From Mytilisepta virgata (Eukaryota; Mollusca; Bivalvia; Mytilida; Mytilidae), in assembly GCA_028015205.1 (NCBI GenBank), contig JAPWFG010000015.1, forward strand, positions 5,952,001 through 6,016,000: a stretch of 64,000 nucleotides of DNA, given 5' to 3'. How positions within the stretch are numbered: position 1 is the first letter of the stretch; every line of letters begins with the position of its first letter. Under the pieces are notes generated by a model. It was not told where the DNA came from, searched no databases, and saw nothing but the letters and a program-made list of their open reading frames with translations. Positions 1-12,540 of this stretch are shown one piece after another. A program made the position numbers and the translations under genes.

Positions 1-2870
1 ACATGTAGCCCAAAACATGATGGTCCTTTTCCAAAAAATGACTTAACAAGATGGCTGCCAAGGGTATCTTAGTACTGTATTTGTCAGTTCATCACTACTT
101 CGACTAGTTTATTTTGTAGGTGTTTTTGAATGATTTTATAAGATTCTTCTTTAAATCTCTAATTCATTTTTTTTTAAACTGGGCTAAGATACGAATTCAA
201 TATGCAAGAGATGGTATTTTTTAGAGCCTTGGAATAAACCTTGTGATCAACCGAAGAATCAACTCAAATAATTTCTAGGGATTGTCAGTGGTAGACTTAA
301 AAATATCATTCTATCGTATATAAAACTTAATAATCATTGATTTGATGAAAGAGATCAAATTTTTAACAAATATTTTCAAACAACCAGTCGTTTGCTATTC
401 ATAGTCATGATTAATTTGTCAAAACAATAAGAAAAAAACACGGCCTTTTTGTTTATGATACGTAGAATCGTACATTTACTGAATTTATTGAACTCAGATT
501 TCAGACATTTATAGAACGTAGAATGTATAATTTCCGATGATGAAAAATATGCATTGAATTTTATAATGCGATAAATCTGATAGTAATTGATTGCAAAAGT
601 AAATTGTAAAAGGTATATTAGAAATACATTTATATATATTTTTGTTGACATTTCGTCTTTTGATTTGAAATTATTTCCCTAATACCATAATGAAAAACAT
701 GAGCTGTTTACTACGAATCATTTTGTTTTTATCTTTCATCAAAAGCTACTCTAAAAAAGAGATTATTTTTCGGTACATTTCATCTTTTGCATATACATTG
801 TACATTGTTTCCCACATATCTCAATGGAAAAAAGCATATACAGATTATACATCGTTGATTACATGTTTATAAAACAAGAAAGGAAATGTATTAGCTAGAG
901 ATAAATTTCTTATCTGTATTTTTTTTGTTTGACGAATGACAATGAATGAGATGGCAAATTCCATAAGATTAGAATCTAAATCGCCAAAGATATAACACAA
1001 GAACACTTAGAACAAAGATATACCATAAACAAAGAAAACATAATTATTCAGATATAAAGTTTGTAGACGATTTATTTTAATCTGTCAAACGTTTCCGATA
1101 AAATGCAAATTATATAAATTTGTTACAAGCTTTGTCAGAAATTACGATTTCAAATTATCTGAAGTTACATTGATTCATTTTGACCTTTCCTATTTTTCCT
1201 AGTTGCATAAAATAAAAGTTTGAGTCATAAAAGCAATATTAAGGTATATCATATCTAAAACACTGCGCATCTTTTTCGGGCATCTTGCAAATTTGTATGT
1301 AAATATATATTTTAATCGAACAACTAGTATTTGATATAATGTAAAATTTATATCTTAAGTTTGTTTATAAAAACAAATTGACAAAAATCTATAAATAGCA
1401 CAATTACAAAATTTTATTTAAAAAAGAACCCTTGTCAGCGGAGATAATTGCCGAAAAAGTTTTGTTGTGAAATGTAAAGGAAATATTATTTTTTTGGAAA
1501 TAGCAAGAAAAAAGAACTGTGACCCCAATCTTTCTTTTAAAAATATGAAAGCATGTCCGATAAGTGTTAGAAATTCTGCTTGGAAAAAATAGGAAAATCT
1601 ATCTACTAATAATATTACTATTGATCTACCCTAATACTTTTAGTAGGGATATCTAAGGAGCACTCAGATTAAAACCTTGAGCAAAAAAAAATCCTATGGG
1701 TTTCGGCGTCAAGCTGTCTTAACTAACAAATGCCATAATATGCAGCAAAAACAAGTAATTTTATTCTGAAAACGAATGAATACCCTAAGAAATACACTTA
1801 CATTAGTCAGTAGCCTTTAAAAGTTTCGAGAATAGGACATTTTACAGCGCCTATAAAAATGGGTATTTTGTTGGCAATGATATGAAACATTTTCACCAGG
1901 AAATATAAAACGAGAAAATAATTATTATTTGGTATTGAATGTATTATTGATGTGCATTTTCCAGGAAATCTTTTAATAAGAAAGAAATGTTTCAATTAGA
2001 AACATTTAAACATATTGCTCGACTTCAATTCATTTTATATTTTTCCTAATTTTTAAAATGGTGAATTTTACATTTAATTCAACGTGGGCCCGTTAACTGT
2101 TGTGGGACCAAAGATCCTAAAATAAAAATAACAAAACAAAAATCGGGCTAATGCATGTAATTACAGCTGTACAGCCAACTATAAAAATAAACAACAATGG
2201 GAACATGAACAATTGGAAAAACCGGAAAACCCCGTTAAAACCTTTATTATACATGTATAAATAGATTTACGAAACATTTATGAATTCCAAATTTAATATG
2301 TAATAGTTACACGCAACATGTATGTATACATTTTGTTGTTGTCCCATAGATGTATCACACTGAATGCGTCAATAATGAATGTTATCATTTCACAATATCC
2401 TCTGCCAGAGTTTTATAAACTTATTTGTTTTTTTATTACCAAATAATTCCAGATCGTATTTATTGGAATGGATTTTGAAACATGGAATTCGAAAGCCCTC
2501 ATACATGTACTCTGACAAATATTCAATATCCTTCCTCCATTCGTACTGGGTAGACGATTTAATAGAAATAAAAAATCCGTGAAATCTAAACCTAAATTTA
2601 AAAATTAATGTGCAATCTAGGCTTAATAAAGACATAAGTACAAGATAAATCTTCAGAACAAACATGACAAAGTTAAATGATAATGATTATATATTATTAT
2701 TGAATGGAAAAAATGACAATTCCGAATCCTAAGTCAAATAAATCTGAACATGAATTATTAAAAATTTTGATAATTTTTCCAGAAACATGATATGCCAGTA
2801 TCGATTTCATAAAATTCCTATAAACTACACTGTACATCGTTTTTATCTAAATACGAATTACAATCCTGGA
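1..2870. other. AT-rich stretch without recognised gene
   Basis: Only short reading frames of 60 to 91 codons occur here. None has recognisable motifs or plausible exon borders. I see no clear repeat architecture. Confidence 0.6.
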
Positions 2871-3039
2871 TATTCTGCCGTAATTATTCCGTATTGTACA
2901 AGCCGACGCCATGTTTTTTCCGTATTGTGAAACCGGAAATTATATTTTTCCCGTATTGTACGCTTGCGAAATAGCTCGTGCTGTTTGATTTTTTTCATTT
3001 GCTAAACTTTATGAAATGAAGATAATTGTATGTTTATAT

Positions 3040-3185
3040 TATAGTATTATTGCGTAAGGTTTTCGATATTGGCTTAGTTATTGGTCCGAGGGAAGCCGTA
3101 TTGGACTGAGGCGAAGCCGAAGTCCAATATGGCTTGCCAAGGACCAATTACTAAGCCAATATGGAAAACCTTGCGCAATTATACC
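3040..3185. repeat. Foldback (inverted) repeat
   Basis: Two imperfect arms of roughly 55 to 60 bp face each other. One reads TTGCGTAAGGTTTTCGATAT, and the other ends with the near-complement of it before 3182. They are separated by a short GC-richer core. It resembles a small foldback element. The adjoining 51-bp tandem array shares its CCAATAT words. Confidence 0.6.
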
Positions 3186-3191
3186 TTTATT

Positions 3192-3373
3192 GACTAACCA
3201 GTACAATATGTCATATTGACTAGGCCAATATGATTCTTTAATGCCTAACCAGTCCAATATGTCATATTGACTAGGCCAATATGATTCTTTAATGCCTAAC
3301 CAGTCCAATATGTCATATTGACTAGGCCAATATGATTCTTTAATGCCTAACCAGTCCAATATGTCATATTGAC
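3192..3373. repeat. 51-bp tandem repeat, about 3.5 copies
   Basis: Units start at about 3218, 3269 and 3320, with a partial unit at 3371. Each contains the odd palindrome CAATATGTCATATTG. Because 51 is divisible by three, the minus strand reads as a repeated 17-residue peptide, but nothing else suggests coding. Confidence 0.9.
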
Positions 3374-3628
3374 TAGACAATGCGACATATTGGACGGGTA
3401 TGTGATGTATTGGCGTACTTTGACATTTTGTATTGTATTGACAGGTTTTATCATATTTATTCTTATATTTTATTGTTAGTCAATAATTTATTTTATTGAG
3501 GCGTATTCAACTAAAATTCAAAACCTGGCTGTACTAAAACATAAAATAGTGTTGGTAACATGTTTTGTATTAATTTATTATATTTCCTTTACAACTAAAA
3601 TTTTTATTTTCTTGCTTTCTTCTATTTA

Positions 3629-3879
3629 GGGAGCGACCATTTGATAAAATGTTTGATCCTGCCAATTTATTTCGTTGACATTTTTGTCCTGGATTTTGTT
3701 TTCGGCCTCAATTTTTATTTTCCTTTAAACCGAAATATTTCCTGATTGATACAGGTCCTGAATTATTTATTTTCACACCTTAAGTGATCCTGTCTTTTTA
3801 TTTTGCCAAAATTCTGGTCCTGCCTTTTTATTTCAAATTTGATCCTAGCCCTCCCCATAAAAATCAAATGGTTGCTCCC
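3629..3879. mobile_element. MITE with TTA target duplication (PIF/Harbinger-like)
   Basis: The termini are near-perfect inverted repeats: GGGAGCGACCATTTGAT on the left and the complement of GGGAGCAACCATTTGAT on the right. They are flanked by TTA at 3626-3628 and 3880-3882. A 251-bp non-coding element with a 3-bp TTA duplication fits PIF/Harbinger-type MITEs. The superfamily assignment is inference from duplication size only. Confidence 0.65.
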
Positions 3880-4258
3880 TTATTGAACAAAAATTGGTTA
3901 TTTTGTAGATAATTATATCTGTTTAATACAAATAACGATAGTTCATTAGGTTATAAATTTGCATTCTTTAGTTATCAAAACATTTCCAAGTTTACCTGTA
4001 TTAAATATCACAATCCAAGAGAAAAACGTATCACAAATCTTAACTTATGATAAAGAAGGACGGTAAAAATGGTTATATACTTGCGTTAGATAAAAATACT
4101 TATATCGTCGAATAGTTTCGTCAGTTTAAATTACCACATTGTGGAGAGAAACAACATGTACAAGAACATAATCCTGACTTTGAAAAGGAAATGAAAAAAA
4201 TACATACTTAAAATGTATGTCGATTGTGATTTAGATCAGAGTAACATTTGGGAATGAT

Positions 4259-4383
4259 TTTCATACCGAAGGTCGGTGGTTCTCTCCGGGCACTCCGGCT
4301 TCCTCCACCAATAAAAACTGGCCGCCGCGAAATGGCCAAAATGTGCTGAAAACGGCGTTAAACCCCAACTAAACAAACAAACA
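4259..4383 (+). mobile_element. 5'-truncated SINE with conserved core and (AAAC)n tail
   Basis: A 16-bp perfect target-site duplication (AACATTTGGGAATGAT) flanks the insert at 4243-4258 and 4384-4399. The insert ends in an AAAC-repeat tail, as expected of a retroposed SINE. Its middle (TCTCCGGGCACTCCGGCTTC) resembles the deeply conserved metazoan SINE core called Nin-DC. That match is from memory; the duplication and tail are seen directly. Confidence 0.75.
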
Positions 4384-4535
4384 AACATTTGGGAATGATG
4401 GTTTACAGGAAAAATCCGATTATTTCATGAAAGAGGCATCGGTGAAATTCTTACAAAATACTACATAATACTAATTTGAGTCTTTGTTTTTTTAACTTTT
4501 TGCTTATTTTTGTGCCTAATGTTTTTTTTAACATT

Positions 4536-4593
4536 TGTTTTCGCGCGGAAAATTTTACTGGTCAACAGAGAATTCCAATACTAAATCAACAAC
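4536..4593 (+). repeat. 58-bp inverted repeat, left arm
   Basis: This arm is the exact reverse complement of 5309-5366, with 715 bp between the arms. It contains the rare GC-rich word TTTTCGCGCGG. I find no target duplication at the outer edges. Confidence 0.9.
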
Positions 4594-5308
4594 TAAATTG
4601 TAATAAAGAAATTACAATTTATTTGAACACAACAAATATATATTGTCAAGTATTTCTGAAAACGTTGCGAGCTCTACTATAAAAAGGATTTATACATTTA
4701 GTTATAAAAACACTGTATGATTCATTATTGATGAGACAGAATATTGTAATTGACCTGTTGAGGGAAAAATCCACTCATAAAACATAAGAAACTTTTAAGT
4801 AGAAGAGGTGTTTTATGTTTGTTCTCCATATGGAGAAAAATCTTACAACTCCATGGAAGTTAAAAACAGCCCCTAGTACAGGTTAAAAGTTGATCTTGGC
4901 ACATACATGTACACAATGTATATGTAATGTTATTGTTGATTTTGTCACTATCTTGTTATCTCACTAGACCAAAACATTAAGGCAATAAAATATGGAGTTT
5001 ATGTACAAATACATGTCCATTGTAACTAGTATATAGCAAAAGGACTTCAGAGTAAATGAAAAAATATCAGCTGCTATGGTAAAGTTGTTGATAATTCTGA
5101 AAGTGAAATAAACATTGATGAATAGTTTTTAATACAGTTAAAAAGGACAAATATACATAAGGAGCAAATAGATAAAAACATAATCCATTGGAGAGACGAA
5201 CCCGGGAAGACAATAGGACAACCACAAGCAGAACAATTTTTACCTAGTTTCTAAAAAGCTGTAGACTGCTTCGCTGTATCTTAATTTATGGTAATATGTG
5301 AGCATGTG

Positions 5309-5366
5309 GTTGTTGATTTAGTATTGGAATTCTCTGTTGACCAGTAAAATTTTCCGCGCGAAAACA
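5309..5366 (-). repeat. 58-bp inverted repeat, right arm
   Basis: Exact complement of 4536-4593. The perfect identity suggests a recent origin or gene conversion between the arms. Confidence 0.9.
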
Positions 5367-5689
5367 ACAAATAGACACGACTCTGGAGGTGTGCCTAGAT
5401 TGGCAGAAGTTATAAAGTATAGATCATACATTTTTTGTTGTAAACATAGGATTATAGTGTATACGATTAAGCAAAACAAACCGTATGTATTGCAGATTAA
5501 CAAAGCAAATATACACGCATTAATAATTGATTTCAATAATGAATTTCAGAATATTTGAATATTACAAAAACATGTAATGAAAGTTGATCGGAACTGATAT
5601 ACACATAGTTAATTTTCCGGCTTTTGATGACTTATCCTGAACGAGTAAAGTCTGTAATTCTTTATCTCAATTAAACCAATGGCTGTTGC

Positions 5690-5945
5690 AGTATCTCAGC
5701 CGCATCATAAAGTAACCAATCAGCGATCAGTAATTATTTCAAGATGGCGTGTATGTCTACTGAAACTAATAGCTCCGCACCGTGATGCGAAGCAACAAAT
5801 AAACACAGAAAATAAGTTACATACGTAGGAAATGTACGTGAAGCAGCGACAAAAGAAACTTCGTCTCTAGCTACATTGTTTAAAGTACATGTTCATCATT
5901 CATTATTCAGTGTTCAGTTTATATCAGTTCAGCACAGGTACTGTT
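5690..5945 (+). promoter_or_regulatory. Possible promoter-like patch
   Basis: In an otherwise AT-rich stretch there is a CCAAT word (5711-5715) with neighbouring GCGATCAG, then AAGATGGCG (a YY1-type word that in animals often overlaps transcription starts), and further downstream CAG|GTACTG resembling a splice donor near 5937. It could be a distal promoter and untranslated exon of the transporter gene. No transcript evidence is available. Confidence 0.2.
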
Positions 5946-5999
5946 AAACATTGAATAATTCAATCTTAATTTTTATGAACTGGTCTTAACAAATCTTGA

Positions 6000-6100
6000 T
6001 TGACTGCAAGACATTATACCTTGTTTTGGTCTTGTTTTCTTGATTTTGTTTACAGTCTCTAAAAATCAAGACAATCAAGATTAAACAAGACTGAAATGGC
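6000..6100. repeat. Short imperfect hairpin repeat
   Basis: GTCTTGTTTTCTTGATTTT is followed about 30 bp later by its imperfect complement (AATCAAGATTAAACAAGAC). The function is unknown. Confidence 0.45.
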
Positions 6101-7410
6101 CGTTTAAGATCAAACTGGTGTTACTAGTGCCCGCTGTGCTGCCCATGTCGAATCCGGTATGTTAGTTTTTGTCTGGGGTTCGATCTGTTGGATAGCTTGA
6201 TTGATTACTATGTCGTTGTTGACCTTTCCTCTTATCCATTTCTTTTGTTTATAAAAACAAAAATATAAACCAAGAACATTCTGATAAGTAAAAATATCAG
6301 GTATTTATGTCTTCCGATGCAACTAGGCCATACATTGTAGTAATCCCGGGGAACCGTCCACCGGTCTGTCTGCACAAATCTTGTTAGCATCTATCAAATT
6401 TACTATTTGGTTGATTTTGATACATTGTTAAACGCAACCTTTATCTGAAAGGTAACGCAAGACAGTTTGAAAATGAGCCATTTTCGAAAATATTTGTAGG
6501 AGATATGATCCTTAATGACAGAAATTTTACATAATGTTGTTTTTGGGGCCACAGCAAATTTATCATTCATCTGATTTGATGATATTTATGCTCAAGCTTT
6601 TTAAAAAGTCCCGTTTAAAACTTTTTTAGGAATGATGGTCCTTTATTGATTAGTAAATCTGCAGATAGTCTTGTTAGCACCCCAATAAATTTACATGCAT
6701 TGTTCATCTGAATAATTCCAGCCAATTTGAAAATGACTGCAATCCTTTCGCGTGAGGATACATTTCTGCGAGAATAACGATAACTATCCAAAGAGTGGGA
6801 AGCATACTTATGGGTGGCAGAGGTGGGATATGAACCCTGCTTTATTTTAACTGTAATAAAATGTCTGTGACCAGAAATAAAAGTTTAGTTGGGATTAAAT
6901 GGATGTATATGTTTCATGTGCATGTATATTCTAGAGATATACCGAACTGGTTATTTATAAACAGACCTAAGTGTGTAATGTTCTGTTACACATCTAAGTC
7001 TAAACTGGACACAGTTGTTGAACTAAACAATATTTAGTAATGCTTCAGTAGAATTTTCATCCAGTATTCCTCTGTCAGATGCTGGATTTTATTTTGCTTG
7101 TTATCCGTGCATTGCTGTTCTAAAATTTTGTGCGTATCCATAAGCGTTTGCCTTGTCTACGTACGTTTCATCATTTTGGACTCCCATGACCGAGTGTCCG
7201 TATTTCTGTCTACACTACTGACAATGCTACGAAGAGTGGATGGTTCAAACTCTCCAAAATCTTTCTATTCCACTATCAGAAAGAAGTTGAAAAGAAGAGG
7301 ATAAAGCTCCACAAGATGTATTGTTTGCAGTTCTCTGGTTTCATTCTGGTCAATAATGCAACTACTTAAATTGTTTTTTTTTAGCAGTGTTTTGCTGAAT
7401 GTCTAAGCTC
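6101..7410. other. Non-coding stretch, nothing recognised
   Basis: No open frame above 68 codons and no clear repeat is visible. The frame at 7098-7304 has no recognisable motif. Confidence 0.5.
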
Positions 7411-7414
7411 TTAA

Positions 7415-7803
7415 GGATGTTCGCTGGTCATGTTTTTGCATTTTTGTCAGATGTTCAGAATCATCTGGTTTTATCCATTTGAATGCCATTAATTATTTTG
7501 CCCGCCTACACACATTTTTCTTTTCATAATTCTTTTGCATGCTGAATAATTAGCCATTTGTAAAAATCTTATAAAATCTTTGTTATTATTTAATGGTTTT
7601 TGAGAAATAAAACTTGTCAATGATAAAGCTATGTAAAATGAAGAGAGGCATATTTTTCCCGCAATATTTTCAATGGCTTATATCTCGAAAACAAGCACAC
7701 GGACCTATTTTTTTCCGATCTTTTAGTTCCTTTATTAATCCACTGTCAGTACTTTCCAGTGTTATGAAAAGCTTGTTGTTTTGAGACTGGGCAGCGAACA
7801 TCC
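7415..7803. mobile_element. MITE with TTAA target duplication (piggyBac-like)
   Basis: The inverted termini GGATGTTCGCTG and CAGCGAACATCC are each flanked by TTAA (7411-7414 and 7804-7807). The interior is non-coding. TTAA duplications are characteristic of the piggyBac superfamily, so this is plausibly a non-autonomous member. Confidence 0.6.
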
Positions 7804-7807
7804 TTAA

Positions 7808-9030
7808 TCTAAGATCTCTGGATCACACTGATTATGTTGGGGAGAATTTACTGTCAGATGAGTATCATGCAATTTTCATCAGCTGGAACATCTGGGTAGC
7901 TGATGGAGAGTTTGGAATATTTACGGTAGTTTATTGTATATTACTGCATTCAATGCCAAAGGAAAATATTCAATGGTTTTTCCAGGCCTTCATACAGTTT
8001 TTAAGGCAAAGTTACTATAGCAGACGAACATTAGGAAGCTTTCAGTAAACACTAACTATTATATACGGGAAATAAGTACGTAAATGCCGTAGCTATCTTT
8101 GAAAACAAATATTTTATCTAACAAGTCAATTTATTTAATCTTTTTGATAATCTACAACATCTGAGACAGAATGATAGTAAATTCAACGACATCAACCTTG
8201 AATACGATTGCTAGAGGAGATCGGCATGCACCAAATGTAGTTCTGGATATGGGTGACGTAAATGATTGACATTATATAATATAACGCACAGATAAAGCAT
8301 TGGATTATTTGTACCCCTGTATATATACTATACACAGTACGTGCAGTATAAATAATGATATGTCGAGGAAGAAAATTCACAATATTATAATAGTATGTTT
8401 CCGCGTTGAATATATAATAAGGTCATATGTCGTGACCAATGGTATGATCGATTTGCCGGGTATTTTTGGGGTAGCTGGGTATCGCGTCACTTTCTAGCTG
8501 CCGTGCAACTTGTGCACACTAAATTTACTTTTGTTATATATGGATTTTGTACTTTAGAATTATTTCATATTTTTGATTCAGGTGTAGGTCCGAACGCCTG
8601 ACCGGATTGTGCATTTGGCATCGAGACACAGCTTTCTAGAGTATTTTACATTCACTACTGTTTCTATCTCTAGTTTTTCCTGCCGGCCTTGTCCGTCAAT
8701 GAAAGACGTTTTCTTGTATACATATATATATGATTCGGTAATTCTTAAATGGCCGTCCGTAAATGTTTTCAGTATTTCAGTAACAAATCTGTACTCTGAG
8801 ACATGTACATAGATTAATCGATGTTGTAATTTTTTGCTGATAGAATAAAATATTCCGGCGTCCATCGGGCACGGCGGGCTGTCGGGAAACTATGTTTGCA
8901 TTTTTTGTTGTTATATATGGCATGAGTGAAGAGTCAATACCTGAAGGATTAATGTGTTAATCGAATTCCTTATTGAAATGGTATAAACACTGAAGCGAGC
9001 TTTGTAGTAATTATTCACCTTATATTATCT
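7808..9030. other. Non-coding stretch, nothing recognised
   Basis: Opposed frames near 8578-8865 overlap and lack motifs. No gene is supported. Confidence 0.5.
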
Positions 9031-9034
9031 GTTA

Positions 9035-9359
9035 GGGACGAGATCAAAAGTTCAATGTAGGATAAAAAACTTAATTCACATAGTTCTTTCACTCCCCCCC
9101 TTTTTAACTTAATTTGGGAAAAATTGATGGACCAATATGGGCATATGCTTTGAGAGTATACTTTTTGTATCATGGGTCCTGTTTTTTCTCAACAATAATG
9201 GTTTGTTCTGTATATTGACTTGGACATCACTTGAATCCGTATTTTTCAATTCGAAAATCGATGTCGGATAACAAAACTTGCAGCGATTTTTACCCCCACC
9301 CCCAACCAAACTATTTGAATTAAGTTTTTTATCCTACATTGAACTTTTGATCTCATCCC
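9035..9359. mobile_element. MITE with TTA target duplication (PIF/Harbinger-like)
   Basis: Inverted arms of about 45 bp start GGGACGAGATCAAAAG on the left. The right arm ends in the complement of GGGATGAGATCAAAAG. TTA flanks both ends (9032-9034 and 9360-9362). It shares GGGA termini and a TTA duplication with the element at 3629, but the inner sequence differs. Confidence 0.7.
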
Positions 9360-9362
9360 TTA

Positions 9363-10190
9363 ACTATTTGTTTTATCGGATTGTTACATAATATGAATAA
9401 TTAATTTTAGTTAACATATAACGTTTTAAATGAATATTCCGGATGGAAAGAAATAACTTCATGCAATGTTTAATTATATATTAATAATCCACGATTCGTT
9501 ACTGCCGTGAATGTGATTTATGCGGCGACATCCATTGTAGGGCGAGTTTGCTGTCATATAAACTTTTGTTCAGTCTCTGTTAATTTCATCACTCCAAAAA
9601 TTTTACGGTCGTCATCACGAATTGCTTGGCGGATACGAAGTTTCTTTATCATGTATGAGACTAGATATCTTTAGTAAGATTAGGCGCCCTTCTGGAACTG
9701 ACACCTCACCTAACTTAATTGACACTTCTTTGTGTATTTCTCACTGGCAATGTGGCGTTAGCAGTTTCTTGTCCCTCTATAAAATCAGGGAAGTATTATG
9801 GAAAATTATTGGATATATTTTTAGTTTTTTACGCTTGGTTGGTGTAGCTCATGAAGCTAGGTGTATAGTGATCAAGCGAATTCATGCTGCCTGTATACAC
9901 CATAACGTATTAACGGCGTGATATTATAGCCCACACTTTGGTAATTTCGATCGCTTCGTGTTCAAACAGAATACAATTTAATATGGTAGATTTGAAATGC
10001 AAAACCGATTTTTAATTTTTTTGCGACCACTTTTAAAATTTTACAGCTTTTATGTACTCCGCCTGTCAATCTAGTAAATAATCTCATGCAAGATCATATT
10101 TAAATTATATCAGAAATCCATACATTTGAAATGTATACAAAGTAAAAAGTGTTATATAACAGCTCAGTATGTTTTATATAACTAAAAATT
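9363..10190. other. Non-coding stretch
   Basis: An open frame of 99 codons at 9622-9921 has no recognisable domain and no plausible exon context. Confidence 0.45.
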
Positions 10191-10387
10191 ATAAAGTTAT
10201 ATTACATAAGATGTCTGGCGTATTGTCATAGCAAATTTAATGAAGCCATTGACGTACTTTAGTCTGCAACATCGCCGAAATAATGACTAAAAATTATAAA
10301 GTTATATTACATAAGATGTCGCGTATTTTCATAGCAAATTCAATGAAGCCATTGCCGTACTTTAGTCTGCATCATCGCCGAAATAAT
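10191..10387. repeat. 95-bp direct tandem duplication
   Basis: The segment starting ACTAAAAATTATAAAGTTAT at 10191 is repeated at 10286 with a few substitutions and small deletions. Confidence 0.9.
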
Positions 10388-10794
10388 TCAGTAAATTAAT
10401 TTACCGGTGACTTAAATTCGCACTTAGCCAACATTTTAAAATTTCGTTAGGTGCAGGTAAATTTTGTGTTGGCTATGGGAGTTTCTTTCTTCTTCTTTTT
10501 TTTTTTTTGATTAGTAATAAAATTGTGTATTTTTGATAATGGCATATTCGGCTGTTTCTATTTAACATTTAAATGTATATGGAATCTTGATTTATACTTT
10601 ATTAACGGAATATAGGAATAAATATATTAACATAATTATGTTTATATAAAAATACATAATCTGATGTAATACATTTACATTCAAAACATAACTACTTTAA
10701 AATAGCGATTGAAAAGAAAACTAAGATAACATATGTTTTCCGCGTCGTCCTATTGACACTCTATCCCGAAATAAATATGTTTAAGAAAGTAGGA

Positions 10795-11570
10795 ATTTTT
10801 TAGATTTTTTATGATTTTTGCCAATTTTTCAACTAAGACGGCAGCCATTTTGAAAATGTCGGCCATCTTTGATTATTTTTAAATGGTCGTCTATAACCTT
10901 TTCGATGATGCTAAACACATCTACGCTAAAATTGGAGCTGTTTTTTTTTAATTTTCAATGGGTGCCATTTTGAGATTGGCGGCCATTTTGAAATCAGCAC
11001 GCAAATTTACTAATGGTACCCTATGTTTGTGCCAAGTTTTGTTTTGATCGGTTCAGCCATCTCCGAGTACATTCGCAAACAAAAAGTGGCTGCAGAAGAA
11101 AGATTTTTTTCCGATTTTTTTAATTTAGACGGCGACCATTTTGAAAATAGTGGCCATCTTTGATTTTTAAAAATGGTCGTCTATACCATTTCTATGGTGC
11201 TGATCATTTCTACGCTAAAATTGGAGCTGTCACTGTAGCCCTAAATATAAATTGTAACGCAAGTAGGAATTCTTTTGAATATGTACCGATTTTTTCAAGT
11301 TATACGGCGGCCATTTTGAAAATATCGGTGATCTTTGATTTTTCAAAATGATCGTCTATACTATTTTCGATGGTGCTGAACATTCCTTAACTAAAATTGG
11401 AGCTCTCCAGAAGTATTTTCTAATTTGTTTAAACAATTTTAAATATTTAATGGCGTCCATTTTTGAAATTTTAAAATCAACTTGCAAATCTACCAATGGT
11501 GCGTTATTTTTGTGCCAAATTTCTTTTTTATTCAGCCAGAAGAAAGCATTTATTAAAAATGGGCCTTAGA
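10795..11570. repeat. Degenerate tandem repeat rich in GCCATTTTGAAAAT
   Basis: Three diverged units, near 10845, 11130 and 11310, share GCCATTTTGAAAAT, an ATCTTTGATT block, AAATGGTCGTCTATA and ACTAAAATTGGAGCTG-like blocks. The open frames across it (11160-11569) are by-products of the repeat. Confidence 0.75.
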
Positions 11571-11759
11571 ATGTGCAAAGATAATGGTCGGAAGTAGAGA
11601 AAAAATGGGGTTGCAATAAGCTAAATGTGTTTCCATTTCCCACGTGTTTGTACGTGTATCTCGAAGAAATGATGAAATCCCTAATCGTTACTAGATCTTT
11701 GTCTCCAACCTTATGTGTTAAACAAAAATATGCTGTATATTAAGGAAGTAAAGTGACTG

Positions 11760-11990
11760 ATAATATAAATTTACTGTTATAAAACTGTTAAATTTTGAGA
11801 AAACTAAGGATTATCTCCTTCATGGATAGTTCTATCCTGAGGTCAGTTTGGACATTTTGAAATTGCTCGTAAGCATTTTGGACTATTGTATTAGTTTTCA
11901 AAAAAATATTCTTGAGCAGAACTGATGAGTCTTAGATCGAGGAAATGTGCACAACCTGTGCATCAAAATTAGTATCATTGATGATTTATT
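11760..11990 (+). mobile_element. Dispersed short repeat with hammerhead core (retrozyme-like)
   Basis: The copy includes an upstream GAGAAAACTAAGGATTATCT block and ends in a hammerhead-like segment. The same two blocks recur elsewhere in this window (near 40.4, 37.5 and 50.9 kb), so it is a dispersed family. Hammerhead-bearing short retroelements are known from mussels. Confidence 0.55.
11915..11966 (+). ncRNA. Hammerhead ribozyme-like motif 1 (degenerate)
   Basis: The conserved core CTGATGA is at 11922-11928 and GAAA at 11942-11945. The following strand can form a seven-pair stem III closing on ATC, an allowed cleavage triplet, at 11962-11964. Stem II is poorly paired, so self-cleavage is doubtful. 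Confidence 0.45.
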
Positions 11991-12540
11991 TTAAATTAGT
12001 GCGAAAAACGTGACAGTAGGAACATTACACTAATATTCACATTTTGATTTTTGCTAGTTATGCTCTTGTTAAATTTACAGAATCACACGAATTTATCTGC
12101 TGACGATTTTTTCCCCAATAAATACGCATGTTACATATGTAATATCCGATAAAAGACGACAAAGTTTATGTTGTGTACTGGGATTTTGAATAGTATCTTT
12201 ATTTTCACATAAGCGTTACATTTACATATTAAAGATAGCTGTTTAGATTATAAAGATGAATAATTCTTGCATGTCAATTATTATTAAGTTTTTAACATTT
12301 CAATTCTTAATAGTAGACTTGTAAGCTCCAATGAATAATTTACCAGCGTTGCGTGGTTTTCGCATCATGTTTGTACAAAGGTAAGATAATTTATGATTAC
12401 TAAATATTTCACGTGATTATCTAGTATTTTTTGTAGGTGTTAAACACGTATTAACAAGATGACAGAACAAAATATGCTTTTGTCAGGTTGGTAGTTGGTA
12501 CAGGAAAACAAAAACACTTTCCATTTTTTTAAGTGCAAAT

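Noticed and set aside
3078..3380. 100-residue frame with a perfect 17-residue repeat
   Set aside because: Explained by the 51-bp tandem array.
9622..9921. 99-residue open frame
   Set aside because: No recognisable motif, no exon signals, average composition for chance frames in this window.
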